64,000 nucleotides of DNA from Burkholderia sp. WSM2232. GTDB taxonomy: Bacteria > Pseudomonadota > Gammaproteobacteria > Burkholderiales > Burkholderiaceae. Under the pieces are notes generated by a model. It did not search any database. It saw nothing but the letters and a program-made list of their open reading frames with translations, and was not told the origin of the DNA. The stretch's first letter is position 1, and every line of letters begins with the position of its first letter. Both the position numbers and the translations under genes were made by a program. The stretch is taken from positions 52,160 to 116,159 of the forward strand of contig NZ_AWZV01000023.1 of NCBI RefSeq assembly GCF_000472545.1, in the 5' to 3' direction. Of this stretch, positions 53,797-62,133 are shown piece by piece.

Positions 53797-55032
53797 TCAG
53801 GACTTCTTGGGCAGGTTCGAAGGCGTGTACTGACGGTGATCGGGCTTCTTCGGCAGATCGCAGCCGACCTTGCCGAGCCAGTACGGCTGAACGTCGTCCC
53901 AGACCTTCGGAATCTCGACGGAGTGATCTTCCTTCACGTGCACGAGATAGATGGTATGACTCGCGTGATGGCTTTTCGGATCGATGCAGACCTTGCCCTG
54001 CGCGCCTACCGTGCAGATGTCGCCGCTTTCCAGCGCTTTGCGCACCGCGTCCTGATTCGTCGACCTGGCCTTTTCAGCGGCGGCCTTGTAGAGATAGATC
54101 GCATCGTAAGCATTCGCCGCTTCCTGGTTGATATACGGCTCGTTCGGGAATTTGGCGTGAAAGCGCTTCTTGAAGTCGTTGCTAGCCGGTGAATCGACCT
54201 CTTCCACATAATTCGCCGTCACGTACATGTCCTTCAGAGCGGGCGGTTTGAAGCGCTTATGCTCGTACGCCTGACCGACGTTGACCGAACTCGCCATCGG
54301 CAGATTCAGATGCGCGGACGCCTGCTGCTCGTAATACGACGCCTGATTCGCGCCGACCAGCAGCGTGACCACGAAGTCGGGCTTCGCCTTCTGGATGTTC
54401 TGGATGGTCTGGCCAAACTGCGATACGGATAGCGGAATGAACTCCTCGCCGGCCATCGTGCCGCCGTTCTCCTTCACGATGTTGCGCACCCATTCCGCCG
54501 AAATCTGCCCGAAGTTGTAGTCGGCGGCGATGGTGTACACCTTCTTGCCGTATTTCTGCATCATCCATGGAATGAGCGTCGAGAACTGCTGCTCGGGCAC
54601 CGCGCCGGTCACGAAGGTGTTCGTATCGCACACGCCCCCTTCGTACTGGTTGTCGTACCAGTAAAGCTGATGCGCGCGGTCCATGATCGGTCGGATAGCC
54701 TCGCGTGAGGCGCTGGAGAACGCGCCGAAAATCACATCGGGCTTGTCCGTCTGAACGAGACGCCGCGCGAGTTCCTGAAACTTGGTGTTATCCGACTGCG
54801 TGTCGTAGGCGATCAGTTGGACGGGGCGTCCCAGAATGCCGCCCTTCGCGTTGATCTCATCCACCGCGAGCTGGGTGGCGTGAATCTTCGGAATGGTTGC
54901 CAGCGCGAAGTTTCCGGAAGCGTCCTCCAGCAAACCGATTTTCACGGGATCGGCGGCGCTCGACGCGAGCGAGGTCAATGCAAGTCCTGCGGTGAGGGCG
55001 AGACGGATCCAGCCCGACGGCTTCAGCAACAT
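53797..55032 (-). CDS. urtA: Urea/amide ABC transporter binding protein, UrtA-like
   Basis: 411 residues. A signal peptide (LALTAGLALTSLASSAAD) precedes a type I binding fold with the UrtA/FmdD opening (VKIGLLEDASGNFALATIPKIHATQLAVDEINAKGGILGRPVQ). FmdD-type proteins bind short amides and urea. The ATG at 55032 has GGAG upstream. It is the first gene of the ten-gene operon and lies directly downstream of a leader with a strong terminator, so its expression needs read-through. Confidence 0.92.
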   Translation of the reverse strand: MLLKPSGWIRLALTAGLALTSLASSAADPVKIGLLEDASGNFALATIPKIHATQLAVDEINAKGGILGRPVQLIAYDTQSDNTKFQELARRLVQTDKPDVIFGAFSSASREAIRPIMDRAHQLYWYDNQYEGGVCDTNTFVTGAVPEQQFSTLIPWMMQKYGKKVYTIAADYNFGQISAEWVRNIVKENGGTMAGEEFIPLSVSQFGQTIQNIQKAKPDFVVTLLVGANQASYYEQQASAHLNLPMASSVNVGQAYEHKRFKPPALKDMYVTANYVEEVDSPASNDFKKRFHAKFPNEPYINQEAANAYDAIYLYKAAAEKARSTNQDAVRKALESGDICTVGAQGKVCIDPKSHHASHTIYLVHVKEDHSVEIPKVWDDVQPYWLGKVGCDLPKKPDHRQYTPSNLPKKS

Positions 55033-55078
55033 GCGGGTTCTCCAGAGGTAGGCGGCCAAACACGGGAAAAATCTGGAC

Positions 55079-55120
55079 AAAAAAAGCCCCCTGACGAACT
55101 GTCAGTTCGTCAGGGGGCTT
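55079..55120 (-). terminator. Leader terminator of the amide operon
   Basis: On the minus strand a 17-bp stem (55120-55104 with 55100-55084, loop of three bases) is perfect and is followed by seven U. It lies between the promoter at 55173-55202 and urtA, 47 bases before the start codon. No minus-strand gene is upstream, so it is best read as an attenuator of the operon. Confidence 0.9.
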
Positions 55121-55152
55121 CTGTGCCGGGTCCCCGGGCGGACATCTTTGTC
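55116..55152 (-). ncRNA. ANTAR-type dual hexaloop antiterminator motif
   Basis: On the minus strand the leader RNA has GAC-AAAGAU-GUC (55152-55141) and, 13 bases later, GGC-ACAGAA-GCC (55127-55116). Both hexaloops have A at position 1 and G at position 4, the two bases known to be recognised by ANTAR proteins. The 3' arm and last loop bases of the second hairpin are part of the terminator stem, so the two structures exclude each other. The stems are short, so structure needs testing. Confidence 0.65.
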
Positions 55153-55172
55153 AGGCCACGAGGGATGGCCCA

Positions 55173-55202
55173 AGTCTAAAGCGCCGTATTTTTGATTGTC
55201 AA
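55173..55202 (-). promoter_or_regulatory. Sigma-70-type promoter of the amide operon
   Basis: On the minus strand TTGACA (55202-55197) is a perfect -35 box; TAGACT (55178-55173) is a -10 box at 18-base spacing. Transcription should begin near 55167, giving a leader of about 135 bases that carries the hexaloops and the terminator. Confidence 0.8.
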
Positions 55203-55732
55203 CAGCGGACAAAAATCCGCAGAAGCGTCCGCTTCCGTATTTCCCGGGCGCGCGCCTCCGGTGCTGCGGCTGCAAGAAGGAGCGCCGTAGCGGCGGACGA
55301 AAACCACCACGCCCGACTTTGCGCCACATCGTCTGCGGGCTGCTCAGCTTCGTTGCGTCAGAGAACGTGCGAGTCTATCAGGACGAGTACCGGATTGCGG
55401 CGCCTCGTCGAAAGCAGCCGATGTTGCCTGCGCCTGTCGCCGCACGCGAGCTGATCCAATGCGCCACGCCCTCCTTTCAAGCGATGCCTCGGCTGCCCGC
55501 TTGCCTCGCTTCGTCATAGGGTCAGCGCATTGATACAACGTTAGTTATCCAGATCATGTTGAAAGCAAGTAGAGCTATCAACGAGTGCGAACAGCCGGCT
55601 TTGCAAGCGCGCCCGGCCACCCCCGACTGGCCACCTAAAAATCCCCAAAACCGGTCATTTCCCAAAGCCACCTGCACAGCTAATCTCTGCATCACTGAGT
55701 CACTCACTCATTCATCTGCAAGGAAACCGACA
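55203..55732. other. Intergenic region between amide operon and azoR
   Basis: Short frames on both strands show no recognisable protein. The segment 55520-55730 is AT-richer and has direct repeats of CACTCA near the azoR ribosome site; it should contain the azoR promoter. Confidence 0.4.
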
Positions 55733-56437
55733 ATGAAGCTGATGCATGTCGATGCCAGCGCGAAACGGGAGCGGTCCAACTCGCGTGCATTGAGCCGCTA
55801 CTTTCTTGAATGTCTTCGTGTCGCGCACGCAGCCATTCAGGTCGACTATCTGGATGTTTCAACCGATACGCCGCCGCACGTGGACGAAGCATTCGCGATA
55901 GCGACATACGCTGCGCCGCATGAGCGCACGCCGGCTATGAGAGCGCGGCTCGCGGCCTCCGATGCGCTGTGCAGTCGCGTGCTTGCCGCCGATGCACTGG
56001 TATTGGCCATGCCCATGTACAACTGGTCGATGCCATCCGCATTCAAGGCGTTCGTCGACAGCATCTCGCGCACCGGCGTGACGTACACGCATGCGGACGA
56101 CGGCAGCATCGTCGGCCAGCTCGCGGGCAAGAAAGTGCTGTTCATTACGAGCCGCGGCGCCGATCTGCGGCCGGGCTCGCCGTACGAGTCCATGGATGCG
56201 CTCACGCCCGCGCTCAAAGCCGCGTTCGGTTTTCTCGGCGTGAAGAACCCGACTTTCGTCGACGCACAGCCACTGCAGTTCGCGAACCAGCAAGCGCGCG
56301 CCGAAGCGCTCGAACGGGCGCGTGCCGAATTGGCGTTGATCGCGCTCGATTGGGCCAACGCGGCGCGTAACGCGGGCGACGGGCAAGTCACGTGCGCCGC
56401 GCACTATGGAAACCTCGACCCGGAGATCGCACAATGA
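55733..56437 (+). CDS. azoR: FMN-dependent NADH-azoreductase family protein
   Basis: 234 residues, flavodoxin-like fold. The FMN phosphate loop is near DASAKRERSNSRALS, and the family motif MPMYNWSMPSAFKAFVDSISR plus FITSRGADLRPGSPYESMD are present. It reduces quinones, azo or nitro compounds with NAD(P)H. Ribosome site AAGGA precedes the ATG. It overlaps the secreted cupin gene by four bases, so the two are co-translated. Confidence 0.88.
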   Translation: MKLMHVDASAKRERSNSRALSRYFLECLRVAHAAIQVDYLDVSTDTPPHVDEAFAIATYAAPHERTPAMRARLAASDALCSRVLAADALVLAMPMYNWSMPSAFKAFVDSISRTGVTYTHADDGSIVGQLAGKKVLFITSRGADLRPGSPYESMDALTPALKAAFGFLGVKNPTFVDAQPLQFANQQARAEALERARAELALIALDWANAARNAGDGQVTCAAHYGNLDPEIAQ

Positions 56438-56862
56438 AACTGCACACACTGATGGTTGCCGCAACGCTTACGGGCGCAGCCATGCTCGCCACACCGCCAT
56501 TCGCATGGGCCGCCGATGCAGCCGCCCACGAGACCGTTACGCCCGCCTTCGCCGAAGCCATTGCAAATGTGCCCGGCAAAAAGATGACCGCACTCGTGGT
56601 GGACTATGCACCAGGCGGCAAATCTTCGCCGCATCGGCACGGGCAGGCGTTCGTGGTGGCTTACGTGTTATCCGGCTCGATTCGCAGCGGTGTCGACGGT
56701 GGGGAGCCGCGCGTCTTTCATGCGGGCGAGCACTGGGTGGAAAAACCGGGCGCGCATCATACGGTTAGCGAGAACGCAAGCGCCACGGAGCCGGCGAGGC
56801 TTCTCGCCATCTTTGTGGCGGACAGGAACGACAACAAGCTCGTAACCTTCGACCACCAGTAG
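56434..56862 (+). CDS. Secreted cupin-domain protein
   Basis: 142 residues. A cleavable signal peptide ends near FAWA-ADA. The mature part is a single cupin barrel with metal ligands in SSPHRHGQAFVVAYVLSG and a second His pair in EKPGAHHTV. Small periplasmic cupins next to oxidoreductases are often of unknown function; a role in quinone or antibiotic (monooxygenase-like) chemistry is possible. Confidence 0.82.
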   Translation: MKLHTLMVAATLTGAAMLATPPFAWAADAAAHETVTPAFAEAIANVPGKKMTALVVDYAPGGKSSPHRHGQAFVVAYVLSGSIRSGVDGGEPRVFHAGEHWVEKPGAHHTVSENASATEPARLLAIFVADRNDNKLVTFDHQ

Positions 56863-56935
56863 ACGCCCCGCTTCTTTCAGATGGATTCGGCTTCGCTGTT
56901 ACGCCATGCCTTTTCCGCTTCTCCGGCTTTTCTTG

Positions 56936-57247
56936 CTAGAACTTCGGATGGCATTCGAAGTTCACCGAAGAAGCGTGTGTAGTCAGCACGGCCACCCCGC
57001 TCACCGATTCTTCGTTGATGCTGCTCTGCATACCGAGGCGCTCGCAGTAATCGCGCGCCTCGTTCAGCGCTTCTCCATGCGCGCGGGCCCAGGCCATGCG
57101 CCCGCCTGCGGCATGTGCGGCGACCGTGTAGGTGCCGGGTTTATCGGTAGCGACGACATGGGTCGACGTTGCGCAGCCGGCAAGCAAGCCGCCTGCCGCG
57201 AGCACCGCAATGGCGAGGCGCGCCCAATCGCGAAGCTTGTTCAACAT
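56936..57247 (-). CDS. Small putative lipoprotein
   Basis: 103 residues. A signal peptide ends in the lipobox GLLAGC (Cys near residue 24). The mature part carries GTYTVAAHAAGGRMAWARAHGEALNEARDYCERLGMQ, a pattern with one Cys in the middle and one near the C-terminus that could form a disulfide. AGGTG precedes the ATG at 57247. The family is common in Burkholderia as hypothetical outer-membrane lipoproteins; no function is known to me. Confidence 0.78.
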   Translation of the reverse strand: MLNKLRDWARLAIAVLAAGGLLAGCATSTHVVATDKPGTYTVAAHAAGGRMAWARAHGEALNEARDYCERLGMQSSINEESVSGVAVLTTHASSVNFECHPKF

Positions 57248-57549
57248 GATGCACCTGAGTGTTCTGATCGTTCCGTGCATGACCGCCGGGTGCGGTCTTG
57301 CTGGTCACATTGGTTGGCAATATTTCGAATCGGATTATCGCGAATCTGCCGCGCGAGATCAGCCTCACCGGTCGAAAACACTGTTGCCGCTGTCCGAACA
57401 ATCGTCCGCGCACAGGCACCCCGGGCGCGCCGCCCCTGCGTGCATTGGCGTGCGGGAACTGTTTAAAGCACTTCCCCATTCATGGTCCAGCGACTAGTCT
57501 TTAACGGCATCTTCTGAACCATCCGGACCATGAACTGGAGGAGACATCG
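57248..57549. other. Divergent promoter region
   Basis: About 300 bases between the lipoprotein and the MFS gene. No gene is seen. The MFS ribosome site GGAGGAG lies at 57538-57544. No clear operator palindrome was found. Confidence 0.4.
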
Positions 57550-58902
57550 ATGGAACTCGAAACACGTACCATGAAACGTGTAACGGTTCGGCTCGTGCCG
57601 TTCCTGATCGTCTGTTATTTCATCGCCTATCTGGACCGCGTAAACGTCGGCTTTGCGGCGCTGCAGATGAACAAGGCGCTCGGCCTGTCCGCGAGTGCAT
57701 TCGGCTTTGGCGCAGGGATTTTCTTTATCGCGTACTTCTTCTTCGAAGTGCCGTCCAATCTTCTGCTCGAGAAGTTCGGCGCACGCCGCTGGATTGCGAG
57801 AATCATGTTCACGTGGGGCGTGCTGGCGGGCGCAATGGCGTATATCCCACATATCGCGCAATACACGGGGCTTTCGGCCGCGCATGTTTTTTATGGCTTG
57901 CGCATTCTGCTGGGCGTGGCCGAGGCGGGGTTCTTTCCCGGCGTCATTTTTCTGCTCACATTGTGGTTTCCCGCAGCGTATCGCGGCCGCGTCGTCGGCT
58001 ATTTCATGGCGGCCATTCCGCTCTCCACGGTGATAGGCGGGCCGATCTCGGGTGCCCTGCTCTCCATGGACGGCTTCGGCGGCCTCGCCGGCTGGCAGTG
58101 GGTCTATCTGATCGAAGCGCTGCCCGCCCTGCTGCTGGCATTCGCGGTGTGGTTCTACCTGACCGACAAGCCGGCCGATGCCACTTGGCTTGCCGCCGAC
58201 GAACGCACGTGGCTAGTCGCGCGGCAGCAGCAGGAACGCGAACATCGCGAGGCCGTGCGTGCCTTCAGCGTGAAGGAAGCGCTGTTCAATCCGCGTGTGC
58301 TCGCCATCGCCCTGATCTACTTCGGTGCGAATGCAACCAACTACGGCCTGAGTTTCTTCCTGCCGCAGATTGTGAAGTCCTTCGGCCTGACCAATCTGCA
58401 GACAGGCTTTGTCACGTCGTTGCCGTATATCGTCGGCGTGATCAGCATGGTGCTGTGGGGGCGTCATTCCGACCGCAAGCTCGAACGCAAACGCCATGTG
58501 GCCTTTGCATTGACGGTGGCGGCGGCCGGCATCGCGGCGTCGGCGGGGCTGGATAATCCGGTGGAAAAAATGATTGCGCTGTCGATTGCGGGCTTCGGTA
58601 TTTTCGGCTGCCTGCCCGTCATCTGGACGCTGCCGGCGGCGTTTCTGTCGGGCGCCGCGGCTGCGGGCGGCATCGCTGCGATCAATTCGCTCGGCAATCT
58701 GGCGGGATTCTTCGGACCTTACGCGATGGGCTGGATCAAGGACAGCACCGGCGGTTTCGGCGCGGGCCTTTTGTGCCTGGCAGGCGCGGGACTGGTCGGC
58801 GCCGCGGCCGCCCTGCTACTGCATCATGACGTCTCGCTCGAGACCTCGGCGGGTGCGGCAAGGCGCGAGGACATGGCGCGGCCGAGCGTGGCGGAGTATT
58901 GA
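57550..58902 (+). CDS. MFS transporter, anion:cation symporter type
   Basis: 450 residues with 12 membrane helices. The ACS family marker is the first-helix YLDRVNVGFAALQMNKALGLSASAFGFGAGIFFIAYFFFEVPSN stretch, shared with tartrate, phthalate and hexuronate carriers; the substrate is likely an organic anion. The second half repeats the pattern (FGLTNLQTGFVTSLPYIVGVISMVLWGRHSDR). The start at 57550 has GGAGGAG upstream. No catabolic enzyme adjoins it, so the substrate cannot be named. Confidence 0.9.
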   Translation: MELETRTMKRVTVRLVPFLIVCYFIAYLDRVNVGFAALQMNKALGLSASAFGFGAGIFFIAYFFFEVPSNLLLEKFGARRWIARIMFTWGVLAGAMAYIPHIAQYTGLSAAHVFYGLRILLGVAEAGFFPGVIFLLTLWFPAAYRGRVVGYFMAAIPLSTVIGGPISGALLSMDGFGGLAGWQWVYLIEALPALLLAFAVWFYLTDKPADATWLAADERTWLVARQQQEREHREAVRAFSVKEALFNPRVLAIALIYFGANATNYGLSFFLPQIVKSFGLTNLQTGFVTSLPYIVGVISMVLWGRHSDRKLERKRHVAFALTVAAAGIAASAGLDNPVEKMIALSIAGFGIFGCLPVIWTLPAAFLSGAAAAGGIAAINSLGNLAGFFGPYAMGWIKDSTGGFGAGLLCLAGAGLVGAAAALLLHHDVSLETSAGAARREDMARPSVAEY

Positions 58903-58910
58903 ACGGCGCG

Positions 58911-58947
58911 GGTGCACAGGTGCACAGGTGCACAGGTGCACAGGTGC
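58911..58947. repeat. 8-bp tandem repeat
   Basis: GGTGCACA is repeated four times in a row and followed by GGTGC. Each unit holds the palindrome GTGCAC. It begins eight bases after the MFS stop codon. Confidence 0.9.
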
Positions 58948-58975
58948 TGAGGGCGCTGAACGCCCGATGAAAGCG

Positions 58976-59287
58976 GACTCAGCGCCTGCTTAAAGCCTGC
59001 TTGAAGCCAACGTTAGGTCTGGTCAAGCCGAGGTCAGGGGGCAACTTGAGGCCAGCTCGAAGCGAACGCAAAGCACGCTTCAAGCCGACCAAGAGCGAAC
59101 TAAGAGCCACCTCCAAACCCAACCCAAGGCGAAACCAAGGCGAAACCAAAGCCCACTCCAAGCCCACCCAAAGCACGGTCAAAGCACGGTCAAAGCACGG
59201 TCAAAGCACGGGTCAAAGCATGCTCCAAGCATGCTCCACGCCCACTCAAACACGGGTCAAAGCACGCTCAAACCCAGTCCGGCGCGC
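58976..59287. repeat. Degenerate short-period repeat tract
   Basis: The plus strand is built from variants of an 11-12-base unit close to GGTCAAAGCAC. Three exact head-to-tail copies (about 59173-59206) are followed by variants such as GGGTCAAAGCAT and CTCCAAGCAT, and the upstream part has looser forms (GAAACCAAGGC twice, AAGCC- and AAAGC-based units). It fills the gap between the convergent MFS and PBP genes. Both strands stay open for 60-100 codons because of the repeat, without ribosome sites. Confidence 0.85.
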
Positions 59288-61918
59288 TCAAGGCGCGTTA
59301 CCCGCCCTGCCGGCCTGACCGTCGACGCCCGCTGCGTCCGGCGGCATGACATCATCGGGCGTCGGCGTCGGCGCCGATGCGGCCGTGCCGGCGCCGCGCG
59401 CCTCGCCGTGAACGGGATCGCCGGGCTGTGCCGGACCTGAAGCGCTGCCAGGCGCCGTAAGCAGCGGCGGCAGCGCCCGCGATTCTTCGGCCGCCACGCC
59501 CGATGCGCCCGCCGCTCCCACCGCTTCCGACGCCCCACCAGCCAACGCGGACGCCGGCGCCCCTTCAGCCGCAGCCGCAGCCGAAGCAGAAGCCGAAGCC
59601 GAAGCCGAAGCCGCAGACGATGCCACCTCGACCGGCTCACGCCGCGTCACACCGCGCGCCGCGACGGGCGCTTGCGGCCTCGTCGGCGACGGCGTCGACG
59701 CAAACAAGTGCTCGAACCACGCGCGCAGCCGCTCGGTGCGCTCGGCAAACCAGCCCGGCTGCTGCTCAGTGGCGAATTTCACACGCGTATCGACAAGTTT
59801 CGAGCGCTGCGCGCGCTGAAAGAAATCGCCGACGATAGGCAGCGCGCTATGCGCCCCCTGCCCCCAGTAGTCGCTGCGCAGGGTCACGCGGCTGTCGTTG
59901 AAACCGACCCACGCTCCCGCCACCAGTTGCGGATGGATCAGGATGAACCAGCCGTCCGCGTTGCCCTGCGTGGTGCCGGTCTTGCCGGCCACGTCGCCGC
60001 GCACGCCGAAGCGGCTACGTATAGCCGAGCCGGTGCCGCGATTGACCACGTCGCGCATCACGTCGACCAGCGTGCGGGCTGCGTCGGCAGGCAGTTCCTG
60101 TTGTGGCGGCACCGACGCGAAGTCGGCCAGCACTTCGCCGTTGCGGTCCTCGATACGCGTGACCATTACCGGCTCCACGTAGCCGCCCAGGTTGGCAATC
60201 GTGCCGTACGCCGACACCATTTCCTTCAGCGTGACGGGGCTCGTGCCCAACGCGAGCGAAGGCACGGCCTCGAGCGGACTGTCGCGCACGCCCATTGCGC
60301 GCGCGAGCCGCGCGACCTTGGTCGGACCGACCGTTTGCATCAGTTGCGCGGTGATGCGGTTGCGCGAATACGCGAGAGCGTCGCGCAGCGTGATGGGCCG
60401 CTCGCTGGGGTCGTCTTCGTCACCCGGACGCCAGACTTCGCCGCCTGCCAGTTGAATTTCGACAGGCTGATCCAGCAGCGTGTCGGACGGCTTTGCGCCC
60501 GCCGCGAAGGCCGCCGCGTAGACGAACGGCTTGAATGTCGAGCCCGGCTGACGCCGCGCCTGCTGCACGTGATCGAACGGATCCTGGCTGAAATCGCGGC
60601 TGCCTACCCACGCCTTGATCTGGCCGTTGCGCGGGTCCATCGCGAGAAAATCGGCCTGCACGCGCGTTTTCGATTCGCACACCGACTGCACGAGGCTGTG
60701 GTTTGCCGACACGCGCTTGAGCGCGTCGTCGTCGGAGAGTCCGGCGTCTTTCGCTGCGCGGTAGTCGGGAGTTTCGCGCAAGAAGGTCGAGAGCAGCTCC
60801 TTGCCGTTCGAACAACCGGCGCGGCTGCCCCACGCCGCGTTCGCAATGCCTTGCAACTCGTTGCCCTGCAGAATCACCGCCTGCGTGGCCATGGTTTGCA
60901 GACGCGAATCGATCGTCGTGCGCACCACGAGGCCGTCGGAATAGATGTTGTAATCGTTACGGTCGGCCCACGCCGCGAGCCACTTGCGCAATTGCTGCGA
61001 GAAATGCGGCGCGGGTCCAGGCGGCTCGGTCTGCCGTTCGAAGTCGATTCGTAACGGTTTTTTTCGCAGCGTTTCGTACGCGGCGGGCGTGAGCTTGCCG
61101 AACTTCACCATCTGGCCGAGCACCGTATTGCGCCGCTGCAAGGCGCGCTCCGGGTTAAGCACCGGGTTGTAATAACTGTTGCCCTTCAGCATGCCGGCGA
61201 GCGTCGCGCTTTCGAGCACGTTCAGCTTCGACGCGGACTTGTCGAAATACGTGCGTGCCGCCATCTCGATGCCGTAGGCGTTGTAGAGGAACGGCACCGT
61301 GTTGAGGTAGGTCTCGAGAATCTCGTCCTTGGTGTAGAGCGCCTCGATCTTGAAAGCCGTGATCGCTTCCTTGAGCTTCCTCGTGAGCGTCGGGGCGCGG
61401 CCGATTTCGTCGGGATACAGGTTGCGCGCGAGCTGCTGCGTGATCGTGGAGCCGCCCTGGCGGTCGCCGGAAAACGTGTGCAGCGCGGCGGATGCAGTGC
61501 GCCGCCAGTCGAGCCCGAAATGCTGATAGAAGCGGTGATCTTCGGTGGCGATCAGTGCGTTCACCACGTTCGGCGAGATGTCCGCAAGCTTGACCCACTC
61601 GCGGTTGGACGGCTTGAACTCGGCAAGCAGCTTGCCGTCCGCCGAGAGAATGCGGGCGGGCTGTTCGACCTTCGCCTTGCGGATATCGCCGATACCGGGC
61701 GTGAACGGAATCAGGATCAGCACATACAGCACGACGAGCACCGGCAGCGCCGCGCACGCCTTCAGAAGGCCGCGCCGCGTCGGATGGCGCACGTGCCACA
61801 GCGCCCCGGCCACGAGCGGGTTCGCGCGGGTCAGACCTCGGTCGAGTGTCTCGAGAAACAGGGAGAAAAGGCGCTTCACACTGGCTACCGTCGGCGGGAA
61901 AAGGCTGAATCGTACCAA
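59288..61918 (-). CDS. Class A penicillin-binding protein (PBP1 family)
   Basis: 876 residues. After an N-terminal membrane helix (about 54-75) comes the GT51 transglycosylase (EDHRFYQHFGLDW, GGSTITQQLARN) and then the transpeptidase with S-x-x-K in PGSTFKPF, S-x-N in SRN and KTGTT. It polymerises and crosslinks peptidoglycan in the periplasm. The last ~130 residues are a low-complexity Ala/Ser/Gly/Pro tail. The start is uncertain: TTG 61918 or GTG 61879. It is shorter than PBP1A and lacks the OB insertion, closer to PbpC/Pbp1-like auxiliary enzymes. Confidence 0.9.
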   Translation of the reverse strand: MVRFSLFPPTVASVKRLFSLFLETLDRGLTRANPLVAGALWHVRHPTRRGLLKACAALPVLVVLYVLILIPFTPGIGDIRKAKVEQPARILSADGKLLAEFKPSNREWVKLADISPNVVNALIATEDHRFYQHFGLDWRRTASAALHTFSGDRQGGSTITQQLARNLYPDEIGRAPTLTRKLKEAITAFKIEALYTKDEILETYLNTVPFLYNAYGIEMAARTYFDKSASKLNVLESATLAGMLKGNSYYNPVLNPERALQRRNTVLGQMVKFGKLTPAAYETLRKKPLRIDFERQTEPPGPAPHFSQQLRKWLAAWADRNDYNIYSDGLVVRTTIDSRLQTMATQAVILQGNELQGIANAAWGSRAGCSNGKELLSTFLRETPDYRAAKDAGLSDDDALKRVSANHSLVQSVCESKTRVQADFLAMDPRNGQIKAWVGSRDFSQDPFDHVQQARRQPGSTFKPFVYAAAFAAGAKPSDTLLDQPVEIQLAGGEVWRPGDEDDPSERPITLRDALAYSRNRITAQLMQTVGPTKVARLARAMGVRDSPLEAVPSLALGTSPVTLKEMVSAYGTIANLGGYVEPVMVTRIEDRNGEVLADFASVPPQQELPADAARTLVDVMRDVVNRGTGSAIRSRFGVRGDVAGKTGTTQGNADGWFILIHPQLVAGAWVGFNDSRVTLRSDYWGQGAHSALPIVGDFFQRAQRSKLVDTRVKFATEQQPGWFAERTERLRAWFEHLFASTPSPTRPQAPVAARGVTRREPVEVASSAASASASASASAAAAAEGAPASALAGGASEAVGAAGASGVAAEESRALPPLLTAPGSASGPAQPGDPVHGEARGAGTAASAPTPTPDDVMPPDAAGVDGQAGRAGNAP

Positions 61919-62100
61919 GATGCGTGGCGCGAGCCGATTTTTATGCCGCCGGGATACGCTTGCCGCTTTGCGTCGCTCGTTGGCACCCGGCGGCCGGCTT
62001 GCTGCGCCTCTTGCCGGTCGCCGGCCGCTGTCGCTTGCTGTCGCTTACTGCTGCTTGCTGCTGCCGTCCCGCGTGCCGTGCCGCAGCCGGCGCGGCCCAC

Positions 62101-62106
62101 TATAAT
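62101..62106 (+). promoter_or_regulatory. -10 box of fabV
   Basis: A perfect TATAAT lies 28 bases before the fabV ATG. No good -35 box was seen at 16-18 bases upstream. Confidence 0.5.
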
Positions 62107-62133
62107 GTCGCGAATTCCGACAAGAGGTGCTTC

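Noticed and set aside
55079..55170. Guanidine (ykkC-type) riboswitch in the urtA leader
   Set aside because: The paired ACGR loops and the conserved ykkC core are absent; the hexaloop pattern with amiR in the operon explains the leader better.
58911..58947. CRISPR-like repeat
   Set aside because: Units are 8 bases with no spacers and no cas genes nearby.
59001..59318. 105-codon Lys/Ser/Pro-rich plus-strand frame
   Set aside because: Openness follows from the DNA repeat, there is no ribosome site, and it overlaps the PBP gene end.
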